In this document: in pieces, positions 10,770 to 22,793 of the stretch
How the letters are laid out: each line of letters starts with the position of its first letter
Position numbering within the stretch: position 1 is the first letter of the stretch
Origin: Cylicocyclus nassatus
Lineage: Eukaryota; Nematoda; Chromadorea; Rhabditida; Strongylidae
NCBI GenBank assembly: GCA_958299035.1
Contig: CATQJL010000316.1
Location: 33,607,441 to 33,671,440 of the forward strand
Reading direction: 5' to 3'
DNA: 64,000 nt
Position numbers and translations under genes: made by a program
The notes under the pieces: generated by a model
The model's input: only the letters and a program-made list of their open reading frames with translations
What the model was told of the DNA's origin: nothing
Databases searched by the model: none

Positions 10770-12420
10770 TGCTTCGCAGAGGCTCGCACTGGCCCTATTT
10801 TCTGTATGCGTTACTCATTCCCGCATAATAATGACATTGAAACTCACCGCGCTATGTAGGCTTAGGCTATCACGAATAATTCGTAAACAACTACTCATTC
10901 GTAGAGGTTTTCCATGTGAGGTCGGTATTTTCGCATGGATAAAATCTTTCTTAGAAGAACAGATGCAAATTCGAATAGGCTTTTGGAATTTTTATGGATT
11001 GGTAGTCGCCGTGACAATAAACATAGTGGGCTACACCTCTGTGCGAAAATCTTCTCAAATAATCAGGTAAAATCTTAAAAAATTGACCATCGAGCGATCA
11101 ATACTTTTCGGCGTCGTTTTTGTAAAGTAGTAGACTCTTGATCCCTTTTTCGGAGCAAAGCCCATGGCTTGCACACTGAGATGCTAAGCACATCCACGAC
11201 TCTGCAAAAAGTGGTGAAAGTATGAAAGTGGATGATGATGCTTCGCAGAGGATCGCACTGGTCCTACTCTATAGTTTTTGAGCAATATGTCCTCTTAAGA
11301 AAGGCAAAGTGTGGTACGTCCACAGCAGGTACTGGCTCTATGCACCCCACGAATATGGTGCAGTGCGGGTCTGCGCGTCCATGCTTGTCCTCAGAGCTAA
11401 ACAGCGCTCTGCATCATCTCTCAAATTGCTTTGAACCTCCCCGAAAAATTCTGATCGGGAAGAATATGATGTAAACAACCATTCATTCTGCGAGGTTTTC
11501 ATGTGAAACCGGTAAAATTAGCGTGGCGAAACTTTTTGGTGAACGGTTAGTGCAATTTTGAATCCGTTCTATCAATGCGATGTTGGCTAATTAGAACAAC
11601 AACAGATGCACGCTACATTCCCAGCCTAGAATATTTCCAGCTATACAGTGAGTGTTTTGAAAATGAACAGTTGAGTCATCTCTTTTTGACGCCACTTTTG
11701 CACGAAATTAACTTTTTGCTATGTATCTGCGATGAATTCCAGGGCTTAGAAGATGTCCAAGTTAAAATCTTACAGTTACTGCAGACTCCTTGCATTAGGA
11801 TCTCATTTTTGCCTTAGCAAATGCCTGGTGGATCCGTTTGACTCGCGATTTTCAACCGAAACAGATTCGCTCACTTCTTTACACAATCAACCTGGGTGCT
11901 GCTGGCGTGCTATAGCCAAAAAATCAGCTCGAAATATTGGCTGCAGCTTGCGCTATGAAATACACTGATTCGCAGAGGCTCGCTGTGTCCTACTCTGTAC
12001 GCCTTACTCATTCATGCCTTGTGATGGCATTGAAACTCCCGGACGATGCCGAATATCACGAATAAAATGTAAACAACTACTCATTCCAAAAGCTTTTCCA
12101 TGTGAGAACGGTAATTTTGAGAGGATGAAATTTTTCGCAGAAGAACAAATGCAAATTTGAATAGGTTCTTGAACTTTTTTCTGGCTAGGTACTTGCTATA
12201 AGGACAATAACACTCTGAGCCACATCTCTGTGCAAAAATCTTCTCAAATGCTCAAGTAAAACCTTGGTAAATCGACCATCGAGCAATCAATACTTTTCGG
12301 CGTCGTTTTCGTAAAGTAGTAGACTTTTGATCCCTTTTTTGGAGCAAAGCCCATGGCTTGCACATTGAGATGCTAAGCACATCCACGACTTTGCAAAAAG
12401 TGGTGATATGGATCCGATAT
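10770..12420. repeat. Three diverged tandem copies of a ~0.5-kb repeat
   Basis: The motif CGCAGAGGCTCGC(A) recurs near 10775, 11242 and 11970. A long block around CGACCATCGAGC...CTTTTCGGCGTCG recurs near 11083 and 12275 with few changes, and AGAAGAACA(G/A)ATGCAAAT recurs near 10956 and 12140. Open frames here (for example 11575-11817) fall inside the repeat and are not conserved between copies. Confidence 0.65.
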
Positions 12421-12589
12421 GCGGGCCGAAAGCCAATTGGACCCGGCTGACGCGCAATTTCTGAGGGATCCACTTAACAAATCCGCTCGTGCTTTCGCAT
12501 TGTGGATTTTTATACTGGTAGCATGCGCTATGCAAGATTTGGGCTCGGGACGTTGGCTGGAACTCGCGCTATGAATTTCGTGACAGACA

Positions 12590-12655
12590 GACATTCAGAC
12601 ACACACACACACAAAAAAACGTAAACACCCTTAGCGCGTTATTATAGTAGGATGA
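12590..12655. repeat. GACA/(CA)n repeat tail
   Basis: GACAGACAGAC is followed by an ACACACACACAC run and CCCTTAGCGCGTTATTATAG. It looks like the 3' tail of a dispersed repeat adjoining the tandem block. Confidence 0.4.
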
Positions 12656-13316
12656 TAGATACATGGCTGAATGTTATTGGTAATAACGGAAGTTAACTCT
12701 GTGTACTGCTGCATCGCCTTGCGAAGTTCGCCTCATGGGAACGCGCAAACTTTGACTCATGGCCCGCCATATGACCCTAATCGGACTGTTACACTTACTT
12801 TCTTTCACCGCTCATCGCCATTACTAAGGATAACTTGAAACCCCTTTTATGGGGGTTATCGTTCAATAACAAGTTTGACAGAATTAAGGAGATTTAGATG
12901 TTGATTAAACTCATACGATAGAGCTGTCCAAGTTCGTAACAAATGGATCCAAGGAAAATGGAATTTGGCTTTAAAACCATAGACAAATAAAGAAAAAAAT
13001 GAAAGGAAGATGCAAATTTAGTGTTAGAGTTGACCCGGTAAGCCACTGTTTTACACTAAAAACTTTCAGCTAATCTAAAAAAAACCAGTCCAAAGAATTA
13101 TCTGCAATCGAATGTCTGTTTTATAAAGTCACAAAATCAGTTTTGTTTCTGAGAGATGGTTTGTTTCAACTAACGTCATCATTCCTCAATGAGGAATTTT
13201 GGTGATGGCATAGAAACAACACTACATTCCTTCTAAGGAATAGAACAAATTAGAGTTTTCAAGACTTGACTATTATAAACATAAACATTATCTAATATCA
13301 TATTTATTAGGCCGTC
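12656..13316. other. No gene seen
   Basis: AT-rich spacer. A ~35-codon open run on the minus strand near 12700-12790 (VIWRAMSQSLRVPMRR) has no supporting exon. Confidence 0.4.
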
Positions 13317-14313
13317 TCAATAGTATTTTCGTTTTTTCTAAACAAGCGACACAGTCCGCAGAGCAAAGGTTTACAGAAGCTCTCTTGGTAGGATTCAATG
13401 CAGTTTTTCATGCTGTTAAGATCATCTTTATATTGCAGTTGTAGCAAAGAGTTCCTAGAAAATCACTATAAGCTGCGATCCATGATTATTACCAAGATCA
13501 GACTCCGCTATTTCTCTAAATTGTACTGATCCCCAGAAGAAAACAGGTAACTTGTAGATAGAGCAAACCTGATAGGACACAAAACAGTCTTGTTCTCCTT
13601 CACAGAGCTCTCTATGATTTTTGGCAGAATTTTAAACACCCGCCAAGTTTTAGCAAACTCATATCAGACGCAGGCTCGTCAAACTTCAATAAATTGCCGA
13701 TTTTTGATACTTACAAAAAGTTGGATTCAGCACTAATTTTACAAAATTAATAAGCGGTCCGAGTTCGAAATATCAAATTTTGAATTTGCCGGGTAAAGTT
13801 TGGTGTGCCTTCAAAATATGAGTTTTGTAGATTTTATCTCCCAAGACTTTTAGAATCACGAATAAAGAACATGTTATTGAAATAGGAGACAGTGATGCAT
13901 TAAATATGTAGCACCCGAGCTGCTTGACGGCTGATGTTCTATGAGGTTTTAGTTGACTAAATATGGAATTTGATAGCATCAAAAAAATAATTTTGCAGAT
14001 TTTGCGAAGCAGGGGAAATGACAAAATTTACTTGTATATCACCAAGTTTGCTCTATCCATAAGTTACTCGGTTTTCTTTTAGGAATCAGTACAAATTTAG
14101 AAAAATAGCGGAACTTGACCTTGGTAAAAAGCATGGATCGCAGTTTACAATGACTTTCTGAGAACTCGTTGCTAGAACTGCAATATAAAGATGACCTTTC
14201 GAAAGAGCATGAAAAACTGCATTGAATCCTACTAGGAGTTTCTGTAGGCCGTTGCTCTGCGAATTGTGATGCTTGTTCAAAAAAAAGCAAAAATACCAAA
14301 AATACTTTCGGGA
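13317..14313. mobile_element. Old mariner-like foldback element (47241 family)
   Basis: It starts TTAGGCCGTCTC after TA at 13315. The arms match those of the 47241-48256 element: the AAACAAGCGACAC block, the GGATTCAATGCAG block, and a right end with ACTTTCGGGACG in inverted order. Both arms have diverged. The open frames within it (13773-14024, 14039-14364) are shadows of the repeat. Confidence 0.5.
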
Positions 14314-15429
14314 CGAGCAGAAACACAAATCCGGCACGAGTTCGTATTCTTCAAGGGTCAGCAAATAACCGATAGGAAATTTGTAAGAAAAACTTCATAT
14401 TCCATTGACGTTGGATAGACATAGCCAAATTAGCGAGACGTTGGGAAGTATTTAGTTCTCAATTTTGCAATAAAAATGCTTCTTTATAAAAACAACAACT
14501 CGGAGAATTGTCGGAATAAGCGCCCATGCCAATTTGGGGCGAGTGGGAAAATAAATTGCTGGTTTTTTTTGCGGTGCGCTTGCAGATATTTGAAAGAATA
14601 TTAGACGCCTTTTGAACGAACGCTCAGAAAAAACAATCGTCGCTTTTTCACGGATTAGGTGCTGTGCAGTAACCGCATTCTAGCGGAATTTTTGCGAAAA
14701 TACGCAGAATTTTTGAGGTCCACACGGTCCTTTGTGAAGGACCGCGCAGCTCGTGGCTACCTTCCACAGGAGAGTACCCCAGATCCAGGTAATCGATCAG
14801 AGATGACTTTTCTGCCATAAAAATTGCTATCTTCGCTCGGCGTACGCCCGAAACTGCGTAACAAGAGTGAAGAGTTAGAGCTCTCGATGAAGGTTTGGCC
14901 AGCGCGCTGAACGAAATTATTTGACGAACGCTCGCAAAAAAGCGGTGTTGCTGCCCGCTGGCAGAACATGTGACAGTGAAGGAAGTACCGCTTACTGGAA
15001 ATTTGGGTCACGCCCCGAAAATTTGGCGGACCGCCCAAATGGCACAACATTTGATGTCAGCCAAAAAATGCAAATGAGCACTGGCACCCAAAAGACAAAT
15101 AATTTGAAAATACTGGAAGATGATACGTTCGCTCGTTATGTTTTCATAAGTACAGCGGATGGCCACCATAAATAAGCATACCCGAGTGCGAGGTGACGGC
15201 TGAAATTGGGAAGAACGAGTGTACTTGCTTTGAGCGTACTCAAAGTAACTAACGTAATTTTTTTGACGAGCGAAGTCAGTGCCAGGCATTGAATTTTTTG
15301 GAGCTGGTGGCTCCTAGTGACTTTTTTGTTATCTTACTGAAATAATAATCCGTTTCGAAGATCGGACTCACTTGCTATAGGTTAACAAAGGGCATATCAT
15401 GGTGATTTTTCGAAAGAACGAATTGAATG
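14314..15429. other. No gene seen; minor repeats
   Basis: It contains a short hairpin at ~14727-14748 (CGGTCCTTTGTGAAGGACCG) and a repeated CGAACGCTC(A/G)...AAAAAA motif near 14618 and 14926. Overlapping frames on both strands lack splice borders. Confidence 0.4.
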
Positions 15430-16580
15430 ATATTCAAAAACCAGGTATTTGAGTAAGCGAATATCAAACAAGTTCATAAACAAATACTTCGAATATACGA
15501 CTTACACCAAAAAGCCAATTTACCCCATCATCAGCATCCTCACTCCCCCTGTAGCGGCAGGAAGATTGGAAGACTTGTTGTGAGCTATCTTAAGATGATG
15601 CGCGTAAAGACAGTGGCAATATCTTATTGAAACTCGCTGTGGTTTCCATAAGAAAGATGTACGGAAGGAAATGAGAACGCAATTCTGAACACGTTAAACT
15701 GAAAACTCTAGCAAGAAATTGAAAGTCGATTGTTGCTAAAATGAGATGGCGCTACTGCCTAAAAGAGTTATCTAGAGTTATCTATCAAAAGGCAACAACC
15801 AATCGTGTTGTGAACGGTGCATTTACTTCACAGCGTCAAAAAAGCTATTGACGTGGAAAATCGTGTAAACCTTACAGTATTAATGTGTGAAATTTTAACT
15901 CTCAGCGCGACTTTTAACTGTCAGAGGACTCATAGAAGAAGCTCACAATGATACATAACATTTTGATACACTGTACGATGGTAAGCATCAGAAATCTAGG
16001 GTCCAACTTGACTGGTGTTTTTTTGAGTCTAGAAGAAGGGATAAAAATCTAACAACTAGGCCATTCAAAGTATTAGGCTTTGGTCACAACACCCCTTTTC
16101 ATCTTTGACAGGATGGAAAGGGGTGTTGTGACCAAAGCCTAATACTTTGAATGGCCTAGTTGTTAGATTTTTAGCCCTTCTTTTAGACTCAAAAAAAAAA
16201 ACACCAGTCAAGTTACACCAGTTATATCACTGAGCAAACCTCGCATTTTACAGAATTGAAGGAAAGCGCCGCACATTTGACATCTGGACTACTGCGAGTT
16301 TGACAACTCAGAAATTGGTTCTGCAACTCGAACACAAAATCGAGACAAACATTCAAATGAACATTCAAATAAAACGTTCAAAATCGATTGCCAATAGTCA
16401 AATTTTCGGTTTTCATTCTAAACCCTGTCACCTGAAAACCCCAGTTTTCAAATTCTATTCACAGCCCCGTTTTCTGGTTATTTGACCTTTTGATTTTCAC
16501 GAAAATGGAAAACTCTGAGTATCAGGTTTCGAACACGAGTATGTCTGAATTCATTCGAATGATAATTTTTTCGATTGAAA
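15430..16580 (+). mobile_element. TTCGAATA element, copy 3 (diverged)
   Basis: The left part (15430-15545) has TTCGAATA-like sequence, then CATCAGCATCCTCACTCCCC. The right part (16222-16580) aligns with 4545-4860: the SELDTQQ-coding region is recognisable at the DNA level but no longer open, followed by ATTCAAATGAACATTC-type repeats. A foldback element (16001-16217) sits between. Confidence 0.45.
16001..16217. mobile_element. Near-perfect foldback element, 217 bp
   Basis: Arms of ~100 bp are almost identical when reverse-complemented and separated by a loop of under 10 nt (around 16108). The ends carry AACTTGACTGGTGT. No target duplication is certain. Its RNA would form a ~100-bp hairpin. 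Confidence 0.75.
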
Positions 16581-17423
16581 CCAAAAGCCATAGACCAACG
16601 CTTGAACATAGTGTTTGCCAAAGGTCACGCCATCAGGTGTGCTCAAAAAAAGTTATCTCCCCCTCTCCCCTGCCCCATAAACATATCCTCAAGAACCACA
16701 AAAGTCGTTAGTGTTGGGGTGATATGTGCGTTAAAAGACACCGATCGGGTAGAGATTCAGTTCGACTTTTTTGCTCACTTTAGCTTGCCCGCTAAGCTGA
16801 TTAAGTAATTTCACCATGCAAAGCGCGAGACTGGCAGGTACAGGCCCCTCATTCAAATTTTGAATGATTCGAGCAACTCAGAATTGCTGATAGTGGCATT
16901 CGCCTACCGCTGAGAGGGGATAAAGGTAGCCGAGTCCGAAACCTTTGAATCAGACAGTCTCTTTCAAATTTCTCGAGCGTAAGTCGCTTTTTTGTAGCTT
17001 TTTTCGCGAGTTTAGCGATGGCGTGCTCAAGAGCGATGACACAGATATATCAAATCCCAACTTGCTGGAAATTGCTTCAAATTTTGACACAACTCCAAAT
17101 TAAGATTAGAGGAGCTAAAAGACAAATTAGACGCTGTACATTTCATATCATACGCTTTATACATGTTATGAATTTTCTATAGTACAAAACAAGATTCGAG
17201 GATAATCAGCACAATTTTGTTTTTGAGTTGAACAAAAAACGATTAGTTTTTCCATGCATACCTTGAGCTTCCATCGAAGGGTTTTAGGAAACCAGTGTCT
17301 AGAGGCTAAGCTACTGCTCGATACTACTTAAGCAAAGCCGCTCGGATAAAAGATTCTCTCGTTTTTGTAGATTGATCGAAAGACTACCTCAAAGGCTACG
17401 TCGTAAACTTTTGCGAAATTAAC
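16581..17423. other. No gene seen
   Basis: A GGATAAAGGTAGCCGAGTCCG stretch near 16918 faintly recalls the TATA region of the LTR at 4162, but no LTR borders can be drawn. Confidence 0.35.
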
Positions 17424-17698
17424 TGATAGTCGCATTGGAACCGCCTCGTCGTCCGCTTTCAGAAAATATATACTTTGCCTGTGGTCCATTATAAAAAGTG
17501 CCGGGTGAAAGGTGGGTGAGACTTTTATATTGGGGGTGCTCAAGTAGACGTCTTTTTAATGGTAAAAAAGCCTGTACTTGAGCACTCCCATTATAAAAGT
17601 CTCACTCACCCTTCAGCCGGCACTTTTTATAACGGACCACAGGCAAAGTATATATTTTCTGAAAGCGGAGGATGAGATGGTTCCAATAGCGACTATCA
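17424..17698. mobile_element. Foldback repeat with related tandem sequence to ~18000
   Basis: The arms (17424-17560 and 17563-17698) are about 90% complementary with almost no loop. Similar open frames in both arms (MSTP.IKVS...DHRQSIYFLKA) are a consequence of the palindrome. Further diverged copies of the CTGAAGCGGA(A/G)GA.GA block continue to ~18000. Confidence 0.65.
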
Positions 17699-18059
17699 CG
17701 GCGTACAAGATGTTCATCTACAAAATTTATCAATTTTTTACGTTAAAAACTCGAAAATTCCTAAAAATTACCAGGCACACTCTTCACCGCACTTTCTTGA
17801 ACGGATCTCTGATATGCTATAAATTTTCTGAAGCGGAAGACGATACGGTTTCAACGGTACCATCCCGTCGCAAAAGATGTTTATCCACAAAAGTTATGAG
17901 TTAAAGTTATAAAGTTTTTCTATGTTAAAAAATCCAAAATGTCCAGGAATCACTACTCACACCCGTCACCAAGCACTTTTTCCAACAGACTCCTCCATTC
18001 ACATACATGAACAATTCACGTACAAACATCTCCTCTGCTTATCTTTACCTCATTTTATT

Positions 18060-18155
18060 TTTTTCTCGGTTTTTGGTGAAGGGGGTCACCTTGGTCCCGG
18101 CTCAGGGGTGAAGAGGGGGTGAGAAAATTCTCACACTATCGCACCTATGAGGAGA
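18060..18155. mobile_element. Solitary hAT-type end
   Basis: It ends in CTATCGCACCTATG, the terminus seen at 37011 and 60045, preceded by a GGGGTGA-rich stretch. No partner end is found nearby. Confidence 0.3.
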
Positions 18156-18399
18156 ACACTATAATTGTGCTAAAGATTTAACAGTAAACATATTTTGATA
18201 GGAACAAATTATCGAAGGTATGGGATTTTTGGTATATCTTGGCAACAACACTTTGAGATCAAATCTAGAAAACAGAATTAACGTTCTTCAGGATTCCCCC
18301 TCCGCGAAATTCAAGCGTGTGACCCCCCTCTCTACTGTATGTTGTTACACGATAAGAAATGTCGATTCCCTAAAAGGCCACCACGGATTACCACGGATA

Positions 18400-18790
18400 T
18401 CTGAATTTTGCTCTTCGAAATCAGTGCTGCCTCTGGATGTTCTTCATTGTTGGCATTGTAGCATTGACGCTTCGAAAAATTTTATATATGGCAGTTCAAG
18501 TGCACTTTTTTGCGCTAATATGATGTGACCAAATATTGCCGTCAAAAGAACAGGAAAGGGATTAACGAAATACCAAGCATGAGTTTATTTTTGGGAAACG
18601 TACCATCGTAATGAACAAATGCATCGGAACTTGATTGTTCATACCACATGTCTGTCCGTAAACATCATCAGAAGAGATGGACTTGATTTAAACTGTTGCA
18701 GAGCTCGAGAGCCTGTTTAAAGGCAATGCTTCTAATTTAGCACAATCAAGTGCGAGGAGAAGCACGGAACTTCTTGAAAACATGATGATT
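18400..18790 (+). repeat. Deleted third copy of the 29-33 / 39-44 kb duplication
   Basis: 18500-18640 aligns with 32150-32300 (GTCAAA(C/A)GAACAGGAAAGGG and neighbours). 18650-18790 aligns with 44200-44330. The sequence between is missing. Confidence 0.55.
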
Positions 18791-19506
18791 GAAACAAGAG
18801 TTGCTATGCCAGGGTTCTCCACAGCTTTCACCCCATGAAAACGATGTCTAGCTTATTTATATGCCACCATGGAGACTAATCTGCTCATCTTTAGTTGAAG
18901 CAGCAAAGGGTGAAGCTTGGAAACTGAAGCTTGATTTCCGCATATGTCTCTTTCTCAAAAAAGTGCTTGATGTTATTTTGGAAAATCGCTTTAGGATGAG
19001 AAAATTGCAATTATTTGTTACCTGATTTTAATTTATGGCTGGGATATCCGCGTAAGGAAAAACTGCCTTCTACTCCCTATCTGTGTAATCATGCACGAAA
19101 AGTTCAAAAAATTTTTTTGCATGCACTCTGTGCTCTCATTGCATACAAGAAGGCTGATGCTTTCAAGAGTGGACACTACATATAGTGACTACTTTCTGAA
19201 GTTAACACTTAAATTTTATTACGCAAACATGAGAGGATACGTTATTTTGCCGAACTTCTCCTTGGAAAGATGAAGGTGGATGCAAAGAGATGCAAATGTA
19301 ATTCTTCCTGTTTATCCATTCGAAAATTGTGGCTATATGTGTCAAAATAGAGGAAGGAAAATGACGAAAAATTTGTAGGTGATTATTATTTGCATCCTAA
19401 TCAGAACGATGACTCCTTCGTGCTCACTTTATGGTTGCAATTTGAAACTGCTTGCTTTATGAAAATTTTTTCACATAAGCAGGAGTATTTGAAAGTCTAA
19501 CAACTT
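18791..19506. other. No gene seen
   Basis: AT-rich sequence without splice-bounded exons or strong repeats. Confidence 0.4.
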
Positions 19507-19817
19507 CCTAGTATGAAATATAGAAGCCTGCATGATCGCTAGAGTCGGACGTGCGTACGGCCATGCAATAGCCACCACGCACGCCCGATGTTACTGAGGC
19601 AGATGCCAAACTTATCTTGTTCAAGCGTTCGTCTGGCTCACTCATTTGCTATTGGTTAGATCAATGCACTGACCAATAGCGGAGGGGTGAACGCGATGAA
19701 CCTCTTGAAGAGTAGGTCTGGCTCCTAATACCTGAGTCGTGGGACGACATCGGACGTGCGCGGCGCCGGGCCGTACGCACGTCCGACTCTCGCGATCATG
19801 CAGGTCTTCATATTAGG
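19507..19817. mobile_element. Foldback MITE with GC-rich arms
   Basis: CCTGCATGATCGC.AGAGTCGGACGTGCGTACGG is present at both ends in inverted orientation (left from 19528, right to 19804), and weaker pairing extends to 19507 and 19817. A nested hairpin, GCTATTGGT...ACCAATAGC, lies at 19648-19680. Confidence 0.6.
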
Positions 19818-20036
19818 AATTTTGCGGTCAAATTTCGCGGTCCTTCAAGCACCAATTTATAGAGCTGAATTCAGCATAGATTTCACTTTAGAGAAATCCA
19901 TATATCACCAATCCTCCATTCGCATACGATCGCGATAGAAACTTTAATCAAGAAATGAGGCTTCGAATACATTTAATTTATTTGAATGTTTTATTCGAAT
20001 ATTTTATTCGAATTCGTATATGAATGAAATTCGTAT

Positions 20037-20814
20037 TCAAATTAGTCGAGCTTGTTGCAGGGCCAACTGCTGATGAGGGAGAGTTCCCAAGTCAGTTCGG
20101 CCAACCCGGATGATTCATATATCACCGTAACGGGCTTGAAACGCTGATTCCAAATCTGCTTTTCTTTTCTGCTGAGCGGCTTTCCGAGACAAGTTATGAG
20201 CGTTTAAAAGCCTTAATTTGTCATGTTTTAAGTGGCTTAAAATTGGCGAAACCTGTACAATAACACATGGAAGTGATTTATCAGTTTTGTATCAAGTATT
20301 TTGATTACAAGGACGGAACACAGATAATGAAATTCCGTTAGGTGTTGCTTTACAGCTTTCAACTGATTTTAAGCCACTTTGAACATGACAAATTTAGACA
20401 TTTAAACGCTCATAACTTCCCTCGGGAAGTTGCTCCGCAGAAAGGAAAAGCAGATTTGAAATCAGCATTTCAAGCCCACTACGGCAATATATGACTCATC
20501 CGGGTTGGCCGAGCTGACTTGGGAACATTCCCTGTGAGTATCAAGCTCGCTTCGTCTGCATTGTTTTCGCAAAACACGATAATGCATATTTTTGCAGCCG
20601 TTATCATCTTTGAACTGTATGGAAACCTGCATTTCTCCATTTGCTTTGATAGTTAAAAAAATAGATGTGGAATTCATTGATTGCTTTTTCGATCAATGAG
20701 ACAGTTCGCACTGCTGTTGCCACTAAATCTGCAAAAAAAAGACAACCTTAGAAACCGCGTTTATATACTGGAAGAGTGTTGGCATGCCTGTTTCACTTCC
20801 CTTGCGTTGCTCAT
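20037..20814 (-). pseudogene. Small spliced ORF of the TTCGAATA element, copy 2, split by a foldback
   Basis: On the minus strand, ATG at 20814 begins MSNAREVKQACQHSS. A 40-nt intron (20768-20729; GTATAT...TTTTTTTTGCAG) joins in phase to NLVATAVRTVSLIEKAINE. A one-base slip in an A-run then shifts the frame to NGEMQVSIQFK, followed by CRRSELDTH. A 461-bp foldback (20074-20534) interrupts it. Beyond it the frame resumes as QQLALQQARLI and stops at 20037, immediately before TTCGAATA repeats, exactly as in copy 1. The intron, preserved residues and matching 3' end argue for an expressed ancestor. Function unknown. Confidence 0.5.
20074..20534. mobile_element. Foldback element with 3-bp TGA duplication
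   Basis: Arms of ~190 bp (AGTTCCCAAGTCAG...CGGCCAACCCGGATGA) are inverted. Flanking TGA at 20071-20073 and 20535-20537, with the uninterrupted paralogue at 4590, fixes the borders. The arms contain the core GATTCCAAATCTGC ... GTTATGAG shared with elements at 28571 and 37929. Confidence 0.7.
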
Positions 20815-22793
20815 GCAAGGGTCCACATAGCACTCTTGCTTGTAAAAATCATGTTGCACTCCTGTTTTTTATCTTAGAGACTTTTCGCGAATGACGGTGT
20901 ATTTTGAGAAAAGGACGTTGCAGCTGTAGTGGAGGAATAGGCGATTGCAAATTTTGCAGTTATATTAAGAAAGTTCTTTCCGTTTTTTTAACCTATCATA
21001 AAAACTCGTACAATAGAGCCAGGCAAACGTCTCAAATACTGTCCGACGCAGCTTTCCTTCATCTTTTAGCGGTCTTGTGTGTTCTTGTGCTGGTTACCCT
21101 TTTATACTGAAATAATTGTAGAAATTTCGCGTAAACATGATGCGATGCAGTAAAATTTTTTAGCATCTTAGTTGGCTTTCCAAAATTTTGAAGTTTTATT
21201 TCTGATGCTATCAAAATCCACATTTTGTCATCTCAAAACCTGCAGAACATCAAACGGAGCAGAGCTAAAGTGTCATTCGATACAGCTTTCATTTTCCCGT
21301 TTTGATAGGCGTTTCTTCCCATTTCAGTATCTGGTTGTGATGCAAAAATTGCTATTTGATACTTGCATCTTCGACTCTATGTACAAATTCACCAGTGGGA
21401 AACACATTCACGAGAACATGGGGCATAAGTGGACTTCTTGTCGAGAATACAGGAAATGATAATGCGCACTTTTATTACATGTATAAATGCTTTGCGTTTG
21501 GCAAGAATGAGGCAGTCCTCTCAAGATTCAACGGGAAAGCGTGAAATGGCGGTAAGATCTTGTATCTAGCCCGGTAGATTAAAAACACGCAAACTCAAAT
21601 AATCTCAAATACTGCCCAAGCAGCTTTTCTTCCTCTTTAGCAGTCATGTTCCTGTGCTGGTTACTCTTTCATTCTAAAACAATTGCCAAAATTTCGAGGC
21701 CATGGTTTTTGTCATGTTTTTTTTTCTTAGCGTAATCCTTCTAGACTTTTGAAAAAGCTTTGATAGCATTCAGATAGCGTAAACAAAGTGCAATGCAGTA
21801 AAATTGTTTGGCACCTAGCTGGCTTTCCAAAATTTTCAAAATTATATTTCTGATGCGATCAATCACATTCGGTTATCCTAAATCTCACAGAACATCACGG
21901 AGCACAGCTAAATGTCATTCGATGCAACTTGATCTTCTTCTTGGTAAGCGTTTTTTCTTTCCAATTCGGTACTTGGCGATGAAATCATCAAATTTCCTAG
22001 TTTTGAACCCATCTCATGTTGTACTATAAAAGGCGAGATTTGATATTTCGAAGCGGCCAACGCTTTGATGCTTTGTAAGTTTAGTGTGTTATCATGATCT
22101 ATCTTTGCAAGTTTAAAATTCCAACGATTTGTTAACGTTGGAGCGTTTGTGTACTTTGAGAGTTCGCGAAAATGAACAGTTTTGGGAATGTTATCCTAAA
22201 AAATACTAAGAAGCTAAATGAAGATGAGAAAAAATTGCATTGCATTGCATTTTGTTTACGTTATTTGACTGCTATCGCTTTTCCAAAAGTTTGAAAGGAA
22301 GTGTGAAAAATCACCAAAGTTGCGCATGGTAAAAACCATGGGTTTGAAATATGGGCAGTTATCTTAGAAACACCAAAGCAAATGGTCCAAAGACATGACT
22401 ATTGGAAAGAGGAAGAAAAACTGCGCCTGCTTTTGCTCAAGGCATTTGTCTGTCTTTATTCCACGTGCTTTTATGAGAGCTTGAATGAACCGAAAGAACC
22501 TTTGGAACCACCTAACATCACCGTAAAATAAAGTTTTGTTCAGTAGACAGCACATGATAGTTTTTTTTATCACAGTGCGCTTGAGATTTTTACGGAAGCT
22601 GGCAGGCATTTTAACACTGGGCGCTATCAGTCTATCAAGTCTATAGTAATCGAGAAATAGGCAAAGTTGATCAATAAGCAAGTGATCTTACAATTAGCAT
22701 ACAACTTGGAGTTGAGATTATCTGGAATTTTTTCTCAGACAAAGCAGATCTTTCTTATTTCAATCAAGAAAATGATGGTGACTGAAATATCAG
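20815..22793. other. No gene seen; two decayed foldback-family fragments
   Basis: 21125-21560 and 21760-22060 are related to each other and to the arms of the 47241-48256 family (blocks around TTTCTGATGC(T/G)ATCA and CAGAACATCA). Open frames there are shadows of the repeat. Confidence 0.4.

Noticed and set aside
11575..11817. 80-residue ORF
   Set aside because: Lies within diverged tandem repeat units and is not open in the other units.
17328..17904. Conserved MSTP.IKVS...DHRQSIYFLKA frames
   Set aside because: Found in both arms of a palindrome and its tandem relatives; no start context, splice sites or family.
6396..20795. CTGTTTCA motifs (near 6396, 20788 and, complemented, 25903) as nematode piRNA promoters
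   Set aside because: Three occurrences are about what chance predicts for an 8-mer on both strands, and none shows a clustered arrangement.
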